From: Actinocatenispora rupis | GTDB lineage: Bacteria; Actinomycetota; Actinomycetes; Mycobacteriales; Micromonosporaceae | Assembly (NCBI RefSeq): GCF_016861975.1 | Contig: NZ_BOMB01000021.1 | Coordinates: 124,001 to 188,000 of the forward strand | DNA length: 64,000 nt | Direction: 5' to 3' | Shown here: positions 26,073 to 35,496 of the stretch, one piece after another | Layout of the letters: the number at the start of each line of letters is the position of its first letter | Position numbering within the stretch: position 1 is the stretch's first letter | Program-made: the position numbers and the translations under genes | The notes under the pieces: generated by a model | What the model was told of the DNA's origin: nothing | What the model saw: only the letters and a program-made list of their open reading frames with translations | Databases searched by the model: none

Positions 26073-27383
26073 TCAGGCCTCCGCGAGGGCCGCGGTGAGC
26101 GCGTCCGCGGTCAGCTCCACCTGCCAGCGCCGGGCGCCGTGCCCGGTCAGGAACGCGGCGACCGCCTCCCGGTCCGCCGGTACGGGCGGGGCCCAGGCCA
26201 GCCGGCGCACCGTGTCCGGCGCGATCAGGTTCTCCGTCGGCAGGGTGTTGGCCGCCGCGATCTCGGCGACCGCGGCACGGCAGTGCACCAGCCGGGACGC
26301 CGCCGCCGGGTCGCGCTCCGCCCACCGGTGCGGCGGGGGCGGGCCGTCGGTCGGCACGCTCGTCGCTGGCAGCTCGCCATCCGGCGTCGTACGGGCCTCG
26401 CGCAGCGCGGCCAGCCACGTACCGAGCTGGCGGCGGGCGCCGCGGGTGCCGAACCCCGGTACGGCCAGCAGGCTCTGCTCGTCGCCCGGATCGGCCTGCG
26501 CGGCGGCCACGATCGCCGCGTCCGGCAGCACCCGGCCGGGCGCCACGTCACGCCGGCGCGCCACCTCGTCCCGCGCCGTCCACATCGACCGGACGCGGCC
26601 GAGCGCGCGCGCCCCGCGTACCCGGTGGATGCCGGAGGTGCGGCGCCACGGCTCCGGGCGCGGCCGGGTCGGCAGGCCCACGACCAGCGCCGCGAACTCC
26701 TGCGCCGCCCACTCCGCCTTGCCCTGCCGGTCCAGCTCGGCGGCCAGCGCGTCGCGCAACTCGACCAGCAGCTCCACGTCGAGCGCCGCGTACGCCAGCC
26801 AGCTCGCCGGCAGCGGCCGGGTCGACCAGTCCGCCGCCGAATGCTGCTTCTCCAGCGCGTAGCCGAGCAGCCGCTCGGTGATGGCGCCCAGCCCGACGCG
26901 GTCGAAGCCGGCGAGCCGCGCCGCCAGCTCGGTGTCGAACAGCCGGGTCGGCCGCAGGTTCAGCTCCGCCAGGCAGGGCAGGTCCTGACTCGCCGCGTGC
27001 AGTACCCACTCGGTGTCGGCGAGCGCGGTGGACAGGTCGGTCAGGTCGGTGCCGGCCGCGGTCAACGGAACCGGGTCGATCAGCGCCGTGCCCGCGCCCG
27101 CCCGCCGCAACTGCACCAGGTACGCCCGCTGGCTGTACCGGTAGCCCGAGGCCCGCTCGGCGTCGATCGCGACCGGCCCGGCACCGCCGGCGAACCGCGC
27201 CACCGTCGACGCGAGCACGGCCGGGTCGCCGATGGGCTCGGGGATGCCGTCGCCCGGCTCGCGCAGCAGGACGGCGTCGGACGCCTTGTCGGTACGGTCG
27301 TCGGGGGCGCCCCCCTCGCCCGCAGCGGCCGCGGACGGATCCGGGGTGGCGTCCCGACGTACCGGAGTTGATCCGTCGACCAC
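26073..27383 (-). CDS. Ribonuclease D-like 3'-5' exonuclease with HRDC domain
   Basis: The 436-residue protein has a DEDDy exonuclease domain (about 55-225) and an HRDC domain (about 245-330), followed by a C-terminal extension. Catalytic residues are visible: DAE in PVAIDAERAS, Asp in LHAASQDLPCL, and Tyr/Asp in SWLAYAALDVELL. RNase D trims tRNA and other small RNA 3' ends. The first 50 residues are low complexity. GTG at 27383 is my choice; the ribosome site is weak and GTG/ATG alternatives further inside cannot be excluded. In other actinomycetes, for example around Rv2681 of M. tuberculosis as I recall it, this gene sits beside DUF3000 and hemE, as it nearly does here. Confidence 0.9.
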   Translation of the reverse strand: MVDGSTPVRRDATPDPSAAAAGEGGAPDDRTDKASDAVLLREPGDGIPEPIGDPAVLASTVARFAGGAGPVAIDAERASGYRYSQRAYLVQLRRAGAGTALIDPVPLTAAGTDLTDLSTALADTEWVLHAASQDLPCLAELNLRPTRLFDTELAARLAGFDRVGLGAITERLLGYALEKQHSAADWSTRPLPASWLAYAALDVELLVELRDALAAELDRQGKAEWAAQEFAALVVGLPTRPRPEPWRRTSGIHRVRGARALGRVRSMWTARDEVARRRDVAPGRVLPDAAIVAAAQADPGDEQSLLAVPGFGTRGARRQLGTWLAALREARTTPDGELPATSVPTDGPPPPHRWAERDPAAASRLVHCRAAVAEIAAANTLPTENLIAPDTVRRLAWAPPVPADREAVAAFLTGHGARRWQVELTADALTAALAEA

Positions 27384-27629
27384 CCGCTCACCGTACGGGT
27401 CAACCGCCAGGTATTTCCGGCCGGCCTCGATCGGGCGGGGGATTTCTCCCGTACGGCGGGGGATTGTGGCGGCTTTCCCGCCTGGCATCCGATCGGGCCA
27501 CTGCCCGTGCTTTCCGGTACTGGCGGGCGACCGATACCGTGTGCCGGCGGACAGCGGCGCGTGGGTACGCGCGGCCGGGTCCGGGCCCGCCCGCGCGCGG
27601 GCCGCGTTCAGGGGAGGACGACAACCCAG

Positions 27630-29177
27630 ATGACCGATCCGTATCCGCCGGGTGGCCGGCCGGACCCGCAGCCCGGTACGCCCGCGGCACCCGCACCGCC
27701 CGGCGACCCGGCGCCCGCCGACCAGCAGTACGGCACGGACCGGACCCAGCGCGTGTCGCCCCCGTCGTCCGGTGACGCCGGCGCGCCCGGAGCCCCGCAG
27801 GAACCCGACGCCGGCTCCGTACCGCCGCCACCGCTGCCCGGTGACATCCCGCCGCAGCCCCCGGCGTACGGCCAGCCCGGTGCATCGGGCCCCGCCGGTC
27901 CCGCCCCGTCCGGGCCCACCTCCGGCCCCGGACCGCTCGGCCCGACATCCGGCCCCGCCGCCCCGACTTCCGCCCCTGGCGGTCCGGGATACGGCCCTGC
28001 CGCCCCGACCTCCGGTCCTGCGGCCCCGGCCTCCGGCCCCGCTGGTCCGGGGTACGGGCAGGGCGGCCCGACGCCCGGCGTACCGGGGCAGTCGCCGGCG
28101 TCCGGTCCGGGTGCGGACCAGACCGCCGGGTGGCCGAGCATGGCGTCCACCGCCGCACCGACTCCCGTCGGCGCCCAGCCCGGGGCGATGCCGGGACCGG
28201 GCGGCGGCGAGTACGCGGGGCAGGCGGGGATGCCGGGGCAGACCGGGGCGTACCCGATGGGTCAGGCCGGTGCGCCGCAGACGGCATGGACCGGCGAGAA
28301 CGGGCCGGGGCAGCCGCCGGCCGGACCGCAGACCTGGGCGGGCACGCCGAACCCGTGGTCCGCGACGCCCGGACAGCAGCCGGGCGGTTGGGCGCCGGCG
28401 CCGCGTCCCGGCCGGATCGCGCGGGTCGCGCTGGTGCTGGCGTGCGTGCTGCTCGCGGTGGCGGTCGCGCAGACGGTGCTGCTGGTGCAGACGCATTCGG
28501 CGCTGAACGACCAGAAGCAGGCCCAGTCGGCGGCGCAGAGCAGCAACGACAAGCGGTTGAAGGCACTGGAGGGCACGGTCAAGGCGCTGGAGGAGAGTTC
28601 GCTGGACGCCGCGTCGGTGGCCAAGAAGGTGTTGCCGAGCGTGTTCCAGGTGGTGGCGGGCGACTACACCGGCAGCTCGTTCGTGATCGGGCCGGCGCCG
28701 GGCGGCGGGTCGTATCTGCTGACCAACGACCACGTGGTGCAGCCGTTGATCGACTCCGGCAGCAAGAGCGTGAAGTTGCAGCGGGGCAGCAGCACGTTCC
28801 CGGCGACGGTCACCCAGTACGACAAGGATCTGGACATCGCGGTGCTGCAGACCGACGAGAAGTTCGACAAGCTGAACCGGGTCAGCAAGCCGGTACAGCC
28901 GGGCGAGCCGGTGGTCGTGGTCGGTTCCCCGCTGGGACTGAACGATTCGGTCACCACCGGTGTCGTCAGTTCGGCGCAGCGTGACGTGCCGGGTAGCGGT
29001 GAGAAGTTCATCCAGTTCGATGCGGCGATCAACCCGGGCAACTCGGGCGGCCCGGTGATGAACGCCAAGGGTGAGGTCGTCGGCATCGCCACGGAGAAGG
29101 CCCGGGACGCCGAGGGGATCGGCCTGGCCATCCCGATCTCGGTGCCGTGTGACAAGTTCTCGGTGTGCGGGTCATGA
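27630..29177 (+). CDS. Membrane-anchored trypsin-like (S1C, HtrA/DegP-type) serine protease
   Basis: The 515-residue protein has a Pro/Gly/Ala/Ser-rich cytoplasmic region (1 to about 255), one transmembrane helix (about 262-284), a short coiled coil (about 287-325) and an external trypsin-like domain. The triad is intact: His368 in LTNDHVVQ, Asp402 in DKDLDIAVLQ and Ser472 in NPGNSGGPV. There is no PDZ domain; the chain ends soon after the last strand (GLAIPISVPCDKFSVCGS), leaving two cysteines at the C-terminus. ATG at 27630 follows GGGGAGGAC. It should act as a surface quality-control or regulatory protease. The next gene encodes a similarly built Pro-rich membrane coiled-coil protein and may be a partner. 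Confidence 0.92.
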   Translation: MTDPYPPGGRPDPQPGTPAAPAPPGDPAPADQQYGTDRTQRVSPPSSGDAGAPGAPQEPDAGSVPPPPLPGDIPPQPPAYGQPGASGPAGPAPSGPTSGPGPLGPTSGPAAPTSAPGGPGYGPAAPTSGPAAPASGPAGPGYGQGGPTPGVPGQSPASGPGADQTAGWPSMASTAAPTPVGAQPGAMPGPGGGEYAGQAGMPGQTGAYPMGQAGAPQTAWTGENGPGQPPAGPQTWAGTPNPWSATPGQQPGGWAPAPRPGRIARVALVLACVLLAVAVAQTVLLVQTHSALNDQKQAQSAAQSSNDKRLKALEGTVKALEESSLDAASVAKKVLPSVFQVVAGDYTGSSFVIGPAPGGGSYLLTNDHVVQPLIDSGSKSVKLQRGSSTFPATVTQYDKDLDIAVLQTDEKFDKLNRVSKPVQPGEPVVVVGSPLGLNDSVTTGVVSSAQRDVPGSGEKFIQFDAAINPGNSGGPVMNAKGEVVGIATEKARDAEGIGLAIPISVPCDKFSVCGS

Positions 29178-29307
29178 TCGGCAGTGGTCGATCGGGCACC
29201 CCACCCGGCCGTACGGCAGCGGACTGGCGCCCGTCCGCGACCATCGGCGGTACGTGGGGCATCAGCAAGGACACCGGGGCCGTGCCCCGTGGAGGAGGAG
29301 TCGCGTC

Positions 29308-30183
29308 ATGAGCCAGCCGGGAATCGGACCCGGCGGGCCGTACCCGCCGAACAACAACCCGCAGCCGGGTTGGGGCGGGGGCCAGCCGAACAACCAGCCG
29401 CCCGCCGATCCGTACGGCCCGCAGTACGGCCAGCCGCCCCAGCCGGCGTACGGTGAGCAGCCGCCCCAGCCGGGGTACGGGGAGCAGCCGCCCCAGCCCG
29501 GGTTCGGCGAGCAGCCGCCGCAGCCGGGGTTCGGCCCGCAGCCGCCGACGAGCGGTGCGCCGGGCTTCGGTGCGCCGGTCAGCGGCCCGGCCGCCCCGTC
29601 CAGCGGCCCCGGATACGGCGGTCCGCAGCAGACCGCGCCGTTCACGCCGCCGGACTCCGGCCAGTTCGGTGACGGCGCGCAGCACACCACGGTCATGCCG
29701 ACCGTCGGCCCGGGTGGCCCCGGTGCCCCGGGCGGCCCGCCGCCGGCGAACCGGTTCGCCCCGGATCCGAGCGAGCGCAAGCGTGGCCCGTGGATCCCGG
29801 TGCTGGCCGCGGCCGCCGCGGTCTTCCTGATCCTCTCCGCCACCATGACCGTGCTGTACGTGTCGAAGAGCGGTGACCTGACCAGCGAGAAGAAGGTCGC
29901 GGCCGACCGGCAGAACACGATCGACGGTCAGAAGACCAAGATCGACGATCTGAACAAGCAGCTCGACGACACGAAGAAGGAGCGGGACAAGGCCAAGCAG
30001 GACCTGTCCGGCGCCAAGAACCAGAACAGCGACCTGACCAAGCAGCGCGACACCATCGCGAAGTGCCTGGGCCTGCTGGAGCAGGCGATCGTCGCGTCCG
30101 GCAAGGGCGACCAGGCGAAGACGAGGAAGCTCCTCAAGGAGCTCGACGCGCCGTGCAAGGAAGCCGACCAGTACCTGAAGTGA
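29308..30183 (+). CDS. Pro/Gly/Gln-rich single-pass membrane protein with coiled coil
   Basis: The 291-residue protein has a long low-complexity cytoplasmic region (1 to about 155) with four tandem 9-residue repeats of the GEQPPQPG(Y/F) type, a transmembrane helix (about 161-181) and a strongly charged coiled coil (about 187-255; repeated KK, DD and QKTK heptads). The C-terminal part has two cysteines (AKCLGLL, DAPCKEAD) that could form a disulfide. ATG at 29308 has a strong GGAGGAGGAG site. I do not recognise a family. It follows the membrane protease by 130 bases with no terminator seen and shares its overall plan, so a common complex is possible (inference). A good terminator follows. Confidence 0.8.
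   Translation: MSQPGIGPGGPYPPNNNPQPGWGGGQPNNQPPADPYGPQYGQPPQPAYGEQPPQPGYGEQPPQPGFGEQPPQPGFGPQPPTSGAPGFGAPVSGPAAPSSGPGYGGPQQTAPFTPPDSGQFGDGAQHTTVMPTVGPGGPGAPGGPPPANRFAPDPSERKRGPWIPVLAAAAAVFLILSATMTVLYVSKSGDLTSEKKVAADRQNTIDGQKTKIDDLNKQLDDTKKERDKAKQDLSGAKNQNSDLTKQRDTIAKCLGLLEQAIVASGKGDQAKTRKLLKELDAPCKEADQYLK
29431..29538 (+). repeat. Four tandem 27-bp units coding GEQPPQPGY-type repeats
   Basis: Units begin at 29431, 29458, 29485 and 29512 and are nearly identical. A fifth partial copy follows. They stay in frame with the coding sequence. Confidence 0.85.
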
Positions 30184-30188
30184 GTGGT

Positions 30189-30220
30189 GGTCGTGGCGCC
30201 CGCGGGTGGGCGCCACGACC
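30189..30220. terminator. Strong hairpin between convergent genes
   Basis: Perfect 13-bp arms at 30189-30201 and 30208-30220 around a 6-base loop, directly after the coiled-coil gene stop. No T-run is seen; it may serve both convergent transcripts. Confidence 0.7.
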
Positions 30221-30244
30221 GTGTCCGGGGTCGACGGCGGTCGG

Positions 30245-30802
30245 TCAGGACGTGGCGAGGGCGGACACGCCGGGCGGCGGCAGGCCGGCCGTCGACGACA
30301 GCAACCCGCACCACGCCTCCAGATGTACGCCGAGGTCGGTGGACTCCGGGGTCCACGACGCCCGGATCTCCAGGTCGGCGGTGGCCGGCGGTCCCGCGAG
30401 ATCGCCGTACCGGGTGGAGGTGGTCTGGGTGACGGTGCCGCCGATCGCCGTGTACTCCGCGCCGTGCGCCTCCAGCGCGTCGATCAGCCAGCTCCAGCCG
30501 ACGCCGGGCAGCAGCGGGTCGGCGGCGAGTTCCGGTTCGATCTCCGCCGTGATGTACGTGACGAGGCGAAGCGTGCCGGCCCAGGCCGGGTGACCGTCCG
30601 GGTCGTGCAGCAGGATCAGCCGCCCGGTCGACACCTCGTCGCCGTCGCGCAGCACCGTGGCGCCGAGCGCGAACGAGTACGGGGCGAGTTTTTTGGGTGC
30701 CGGAAACTCCTCAAGCAGGATCTCTGCCCGAGGCTCTACCGAATTCAGCCCCTGCACGGCGCGCGTGAACGTTTCGGGGGGCAGCACGGTCGACGGCGCC
30801 AT
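30245..30802 (-). CDS. DUF3000 family protein
   Basis: This 185-residue cytoplasmic protein fits the actinobacterial DUF3000 family: [34 protein letters not shown] and [20 protein letters not shown] are typical blocks, and the position divergent from hemE is the usual one. No function is established. No signal peptide or membrane helix is visible. ATG at 30802 lies 108 bases from the hemE start, so the two share a divergent promoter region. Confidence 0.87.
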   Translation of the reverse strand: MAPSTVLPPETFTRAVQGLNSVEPRAEILLEEFPAPKKLAPYSFALGATVLRDGDEVSTGRLILLHDPDGHPAWAGTLRLVTYITAEIEPELAADPLLPGVGWSWLIDALEAHGAEYTAIGGTVTQTTSTRYGDLAGPPATADLEIRASWTPESTDLGVHLEAWCGLLSSTAGLPPPGVSALATS

Positions 30803-30909
30803 GCCCCGAGCCTATGCGCCACGAGCGCCCGTACCGGCACGGCACGCCGGTGCGGCGCCGCGCCGGTGTACCGGAATCCGTGTCGGGGGCCCGTGCGAGG
30901 ATGACGGCG

Positions 30910-31944
30910 ATGAGTACCACGTCTGAGTTCCTGCGCGCGTGCCGGCGCGAGTCCGTGACCCGGCGACCGGTGTGGTTTATGCGGCAGGCGGGCCGTTCAC
31001 TGCCCGAGTACCGGAAGCTGCGCGAGGGCACGACGATGCTGGAGTCGTGCCGGCGCCCGGAGATGGTCGCGGAGATCACGCTCCAGCCCGTGCGTCGGCT
31101 CGGCGTGGACGCGGCGATCCTGTTCTCGGACATCGTCGTACCGCTGGCGGCGGCGGGCGTGGACGTGGACATCCAGCCCGGCGTCGGTCCCGTGATCGCC
31201 GAGCCGGTCCGGGACGCGGACGCGGTCGCGGCGATCCGGCCGCTGGCCGCCGACCAGGTGGCGCACGTGGCGGAGTCGGTGCGGCTGCTGACCGCGGAGC
31301 TGGGCGACACGCCGCTGATCGGGTTCGCGGGCGCGCCGTTCACGCTCGCGAGCTACCTGGTGGAGGGCGGGCCGTCGCGCAGCCACGCGCGGACGAAGGC
31401 GCTGATGCACGGCGCGCCGGAGGTGTGGCACGCGCTGTGCGAGCGGCTGGTGCAGATCACCGTCGAGTTCCTGCGGGTGCAGGTGGCGGCGGGGGTGTCG
31501 GCGGTGCAGCTGTTCGACTCGTGGGCGGGCGCGCTGTCCGAGGCCGACTACCGGCGGTACGTGGCGCCGCACTCGGCGGCCGTGTTGTCCGCGGTCGCGG
31601 CGGTTGCGCCGGACCTGCCGCGGATCCACTTCGGTGTCGGTACGGGGCATCTGCTGCCGGCGATGGCGGAGGCGGGCGCGACGGTGGTCGGCGCCGACTG
31701 GCGTACGCCGCTGGACCAGGCGTCGGCCGCGGTCGGCCCGGACCGTGCCGTGCAGGGCAACCTGGATCCGGCGCTGCTGCTGGCGCCGTGGCCGGTGCTG
31801 GAGGCCGAGGTGCGGCGGATCTGCGCGGAGGGCGACGGCACGCCGGGGCACGTGTTCAACCTGGGCCACGGCGTACTGCCGGAGACCGATCCGGACGCGC
31901 TGGCCCGGGTGGTCGAGCTGGTGCACGCGCTGCCCCCGGCGTAG
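30910..31944 (+). CDS. hemE: Uroporphyrinogen decarboxylase
   Basis: The 344-residue enzyme decarboxylates uroporphyrinogen III to coproporphyrinogen III. The signature [20 protein letters not shown] is present near the N-terminus, then [34 protein letters not shown] and the C-terminal [16 protein letters not shown]. The Arg and Asp residues that hold the substrate are kept. I chose ATG at 30910 because GCGAGG sits 9 bases in front; an in-frame ATG at 30901 would abut that site. It starts a run of three haem genes (hemE, hemY, hemQ) with small gaps and one overlap. Confidence 0.96.
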   Translation: MSTTSEFLRACRRESVTRRPVWFMRQAGRSLPEYRKLREGTTMLESCRRPEMVAEITLQPVRRLGVDAAILFSDIVVPLAAAGVDVDIQPGVGPVIAEPVRDADAVAAIRPLAADQVAHVAESVRLLTAELGDTPLIGFAGAPFTLASYLVEGGPSRSHARTKALMHGAPEVWHALCERLVQITVEFLRVQVAAGVSAVQLFDSWAGALSEADYRRYVAPHSAAVLSAVAAVAPDLPRIHFGVGTGHLLPAMAEAGATVVGADWRTPLDQASAAVGPDRAVQGNLDPALLLAPWPVLEAEVRRICAEGDGTPGHVFNLGHGVLPETDPDALARVVELVHALPPA

Positions 31945-31975
31945 CCCGTTCCCGGGGTCACGCGATGATGGGTGC

Positions 31976-33352
31976 GTGGCACATGTGGCGATCGTCGGGG
32001 CCGGGATCAGTGGTCTGAGCGCGGCGCTGCGGTTGCGCCGGCGGCTCGGCGCGGGTGTGCGGATCACGCTGCTCGACCAGTCCGGCCGGGTCGGCGGGAA
32101 GCTCGCGACCGGCGAGGTGGCGGGCGCCCGGGTCGAGCAGGGCGCCGAGTCGATCCTGCTGCGCGACCCGGTCGTGGCGGAGCTGGCCGCCGAGGTCGGC
32201 CTGGGCCCGCTGGTACATCCGGCGCCGTTGGCGGCGGGGATCGTCGTCGGCGGGCGTACGGTGCCGGTGCCGCGCGGCACGCTGATGGGCATTCCGGCCG
32301 ATCCGGCCGCGCTGGACGGCACCGCCCCCGCGTACGCGTTGCCGGAGCCGGCGCCGGTGACCCCGGGGCCGCTGGTCGCGCCGGCTGCGGACATCGCCGT
32401 CGGTGCCCTCGTCCGCTCCCGGTACGGGGACGAGATCGTGGACCGGCTGGTCGACCCGCTCCTCGGCGGGGTGTACGCGGGCCGCGCCGACGACCTGTCG
32501 CTGGCCGTGACCCTGCCCGCCCTGTACGAGGCGGCGCAGCACGAGTCGACCCTGTCCGGCGCGGTACGGGCGGCGCAGCGGGACACGCCCGCGGTCGGTG
32601 GCCCCGCGTTCGGGGTGGTCGCCGGTGGGCTGTCCGCGCTGGCCGAGGCGGTCGCCGCCGCCGCGGACGTGACGCCGCGGCTGGACCTTCCGGTACGCGA
32701 GCTGGCTCCGACACCGGACGGCTGGCGGCTGACGGTCGGGTCGACTCGTGATCCGGAGCCGCTGGACGCCGACGCGGTGGTCCTGGCCGTACCGGCGCGT
32801 CCGGCGGCGCGGCTGCTGACCGGCTTCGCGCCCGCGGTCGCGGCGGAGGTCGGCGTGCTCGACTACGCGAGCATCGCCCTCGTCACCCTCGTACTCCCCG
32901 GCGACGTGCTGCCGGAGGCGTCCGGGTTCCTGGTGCCGGCGACCGAGGGGTACGCGATCAAGGCGGCGACGTTCGTCGGCCGCAAGTGGCCGCATCTGGC
33001 CGTGCCGGGCCGTTCGCTGGTACGGCTGTCGCTCGGCCGGTACGGCGAGACCCGGGTGCTGCAACGCGACGACGACGAGCTGGTCGCGCTCGCCCGCGCG
33101 GACCTCTCCGCGGTACTGGGGGAGCGGCTGCCCACCCCGGTCGGGAGTACGGTCCGGCGGTGGGGCGGCGGCCTCCCGCAGTACGGGCCGGGCCACCTGG
33201 ACCGGATCGCCCGCGCGCGGGCAGGGCTGGCCGAGCATCCGACGCTGGCACTGGCCGGCGCCGCGTACGACGGGGTGGGCGTGCCGGCCTGCGTACGGTC
33301 CGGCTACGCCGCCGCCGACACCATCACAGGAGAACTGCACGATGCCCACTGA
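31976..33352 (+). CDS. hemY: Coproporphyrinogen/protoporphyrinogen oxidase, HemY (CgoX) type
   Basis: The 458-residue FAD enzyme oxidises coproporphyrinogen III to coproporphyrin III in Gram-positive haem synthesis. The FAD dinucleotide fold is at the N-terminus ([20 protein letters not shown]), then [29 protein letters not shown] and a C-terminal [20 protein letters not shown] typical of HemG/HemY oxidases. GTG at 31976 fits the Rossmann motif start, 31 bases after hemE; the longer in-frame extension overlaps hemE and is not coding. Its end overlaps the hemQ start by 11 bases. Confidence 0.95.
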   Translation: MAHVAIVGAGISGLSAALRLRRRLGAGVRITLLDQSGRVGGKLATGEVAGARVEQGAESILLRDPVVAELAAEVGLGPLVHPAPLAAGIVVGGRTVPVPRGTLMGIPADPAALDGTAPAYALPEPAPVTPGPLVAPAADIAVGALVRSRYGDEIVDRLVDPLLGGVYAGRADDLSLAVTLPALYEAAQHESTLSGAVRAAQRDTPAVGGPAFGVVAGGLSALAEAVAAAADVTPRLDLPVRELAPTPDGWRLTVGSTRDPEPLDADAVVLAVPARPAARLLTGFAPAVAAEVGVLDYASIALVTLVLPGDVLPEASGFLVPATEGYAIKAATFVGRKWPHLAVPGRSLVRLSLGRYGETRVLQRDDDELVALARADLSAVLGERLPTPVGSTVRRWGGGLPQYGPGHLDRIARARAGLAEHPTLALAGAAYDGVGVPACVRSGYAAADTITGELHDAH

Positions 33353-34055
33353 GAACCCCAGCAACCCCAACGCCGCCCGCATCCGCGAGCTGAACTCCAC
33401 CGTCCGGTACACGATGTGGTCGGTGTTCGCGGCGAACGCGCCGCTGCCGCCGCTGCGCGACGAACTGACGAACGAGGTCGCCAACCTGCTCGCGGCGCTG
33501 CCGGACAAGGGCGTCGAGGTGCGCGGCACGTACGACGTGTCGGCGCTGCGGGCGGGCGCGGACCTGATGGTCTGGTGGCACGCCGAGGATCCGGACGCGC
33601 TGCAGGAGGCGTTCGGCGCGCTGCGCCGCACCCAGCTCGGCCGGTACCTGACGCCGACGTGGTCGGCGATGGCGGTGCACCGGCCCGCCGAGTTCAACAA
33701 GAGCCACCTGCCGGCGTTCCTGTCCGGCGAGGAGCCCAAGAACTACGTCGCCGTCTACCCCTTCGACCGGTCGTACGAGTGGTACCTGCTGCCCGACGAA
33801 GAGCGGCGGTTCATGCTCGCCGAGCACGGGAAGATGGCGCGCGACTTCCCCGACGTACGGGCGAACACGGTGCCGGCGTTCGCGCTCGGCGACCACGAGT
33901 GGGTCCTCGCGTTCGAGGCCGACGAACTGCACCGCATCGTCGACCTGATGCGGGAACTGCGGGCCGCGACGGCGCGGCGGCACACCCGGGTGGAGATCCC
34001 GTTCCACACCGGCCGGCGCCGGGACATCGCGGACATCGTCGCCGCGCTGCCGTAA
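33342..34055 (+). CDS. hemQ: Coproheme decarboxylase HemQ (ChdC), chlorite-dismutase-like
   Basis: The 237-residue protein is the terminal enzyme of the coproporphyrin-dependent pathway, converting coproheme III to haem b with peroxide. Family blocks are [15 protein letters not shown], the catalytic-Tyr region [17 protein letters not shown], the haem-ligand segment [15 protein letters not shown] (the His is present) and DDHEWV-like [13 protein letters not shown]. Overlap with hemY by 11 bases implies coupled translation. No ferrochelatase (hemH/cpfC) gene is in the window, so that step must be encoded elsewhere. Confidence 0.95.
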   Translation: MPTENPSNPNAARIRELNSTVRYTMWSVFAANAPLPPLRDELTNEVANLLAALPDKGVEVRGTYDVSALRAGADLMVWWHAEDPDALQEAFGALRRTQLGRYLTPTWSAMAVHRPAEFNKSHLPAFLSGEEPKNYVAVYPFDRSYEWYLLPDEERRFMLAEHGKMARDFPDVRANTVPAFALGDHEWVLAFEADELHRIVDLMRELRAATARRHTRVEIPFHTGRRRDIADIVAALP

Positions 34056-34086
34056 CCCTGTCGGACCCAAGCGGTACAACATCCTC

Positions 34087-34767
34087 ATGTACGTCGAGCG
34101 CCGGTCCCTGCTGCCCGGCGTCCTGCTGTGGTCGCGGGACGTCGGCCCGGCCGGCTCCGACTTCCGGGTCCTGCCCGACGGCTGCATGGACCTGATCTGG
34201 TCCGACGGCGACCTGCTCGTCGCCGGACCGGACACCCGCGCGCAACAGGTCCACAGCCCGCCCGGCACCCGGTACGCGGCGATCCGGTTCCGGCCCGGCG
34301 TCGGCCCCGCGATCCTCGGCGTACCAGCGGACGAACTGCGGGACGCGCGGGTGCCGCTGTCCGCCATGTGGCCGGCCGCGCGGATCCGGCGGCTCACCGC
34401 GCTCATCGCCGCCGCCCCCGACCCCGCCCGCGCGATCGAGACCGCCGTCGCCGGCGAGGCACCCCCACCCGACCCGCTCGTCGGCGAGATCGTCCGGCGG
34501 GTCGCCGCCGGTGCCGCCGTACGTGACGTCGCGCGTGCCGTACACCTCAGCGAACGGCAGCTGCACCGGCGATGCCTCGCCGCCTTCGGGTACGGCGCGA
34601 AGACACTGCACCGGATCCTCCGGCTGAACGCCGCACTCGACCTCGCCCGCGGCGGCCGCGACCTCGCCGCCGTCGCCGCCGACACCGGGTACGCCGACCA
34701 GGCCCACCTCACCCGCGACACACGCGCGCTCAGCGGAGTACCACCCAGCGTGCTGCTCGCCGGCTGA
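34087..34767 (+). CDS. AraC family transcriptional regulator (DUF6597-type N-terminus)
   Basis: The 226-residue regulator has an N-terminal sensing domain with VLPDGCMDLIWSDGDLLVAG and GTRYAAIRFRPGVGP, characteristic of AraC proteins with the DUF6597 domain, and a C-terminal double helix-turn-helix (about 135-224; VRDVARAVHLSERQLHRRC, AADTGYADQAHLTRD and GVPPSVL). ATG is at 34087, 31 bases after hemQ. Such regulators usually control nearby metabolic genes; here the convergent VOC gene is a candidate. Ligand unknown. Confidence 0.92.
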   Translation: MYVERRSLLPGVLLWSRDVGPAGSDFRVLPDGCMDLIWSDGDLLVAGPDTRAQQVHSPPGTRYAAIRFRPGVGPAILGVPADELRDARVPLSAMWPAARIRRLTALIAAAPDPARAIETAVAGEAPPPDPLVGEIVRRVAAGAAVRDVARAVHLSERQLHRRCLAAFGYGAKTLHRILRLNAALDLARGGRDLAAVAADTGYADQAHLTRDTRALSGVPPSVLLAG

Positions 34768-34785
34768 GCGCTCCGCTGCCTGCGG

Positions 34786-34815
34786 GATCCGTTGCGCGCC
34801 AACGGTTCCGTTGCT
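34786..34815 (+). terminator. Weak hairpin between convergent genes
   Basis: Short arms (CCGTTG at 34789-34794, CAACGG at 34800-34805) with partial outer pairing, followed by a T-rich stretch. It may end the AraC gene transcript. Confidence 0.4.
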
Positions 34816-34834
34816 TACGGGATGCCGGCCGGGG

Positions 34835-35215
34835 TCAGGCGAACAGGTCGACGCCGTTGCCGTCCGGGTCACGCACACTCGCGTACCGCTGGCCCCACGG
34901 GGCGTCGAACGGCGCCAGATGGCCCACGTGGCCGGCGCCCGTCAGCGTCCGGTACAAGTCGTCCACCGCGGCGGCGTCCGCGCACTCGAAACACAGACCG
35001 ACCCGGACACCGCCCGACGGCGGCTCCCACGACCGATCCAGGCTGCGTACCAGATCGACGGTGTCCCACATCAGCCGCAGCCCGCTCGGCAGCGTGGCCT
35101 CGGCGTGCGGCCCGGCCGCGTCCTCCGGTACCTCGACGCCGAGCAGACGGTAGAAGGCGAGCGACGCGGCCAGATCCCTTGTCACCAGGCCGATCGCGGT
35201 CAGGTTCGTGGTCAT
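34835..35215 (-). CDS. VOC family (glyoxalase-like) protein
   Basis: The 126-residue protein is a single VOC domain pair. It begins AIGLVTRDLAASLAFYRLLG, has a middle GLRLMWDTVDLV block and ends YASVRDPDGNGVDLFA, whose late acidic residue occupies a metal-ligand position of the superfamily. ATG at 35215 fits the domain start; the in-frame extension to 35335 covers the palindromic intergenic region and is not convincing. No substrate can be assigned. The orphan palindrome at 35329 lies about 115 bases upstream and could be its operator. Confidence 0.88.
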   Translation of the reverse strand: MTTNLTAIGLVTRDLAASLAFYRLLGVEVPEDAAGPHAEATLPSGLRLMWDTVDLVRSLDRSWEPPSGGVRVGLCFECADAAAVDDLYRTLTGAGHVGHLAPFDAPWGQRYASVRDPDGNGVDLFA

Positions 35216-35328
35216 GACCCGACCGTACGGTTCGGGCGGCGGGGGTCGATTGAACGAATCGGACGTGGTGTTCGGCGGGGGTGGGGTGCGCTGACGTGAC
35301 GCGTCGGCATGGTTGCACTCGGTGAGAC

Positions 35329-35377
35329 TGTTCAACTGTGCACTTGTTCAACAAGTGCACAGTTGAACAAGTGCACA
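35329..35377. promoter_or_regulatory. 41-bp palindrome with an additional direct repeat, probable operator array
   Basis: Arms 35329-35348 and 35350-35369 are perfect 20-bp inverted repeats about a single central base. The right arm's AACAAGTGCACA (35350-35361) recurs at 35366-35377, 16 bp on. The GTGCAC core occurs at 35338, 35355 and 35371, i.e. at about 16-17 bp steps. The segment is AT-rich against its surroundings. This looks like binding sites for a dimeric regulator or a strong hairpin; no regulator gene is adjacent. Confidence 0.6.
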
Positions 35378-35496
35378 ATTGGACAATCGATTTGTGACCG
35401 CCAACCGCCCCCACGGTCGCCCCACAGCCACCCCGCGCCATCACCGCGCGCCCCCGCGCCCCCACGCCCCCGCGCCCCCGCGCCCGCGCGCCCCGC

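Noticed and set aside
26073-28733. 886-codon extension of RNase D
   Set aside because: The extension is antisense to the membrane protease gene and has shadow composition; the exonuclease begins near 27383.
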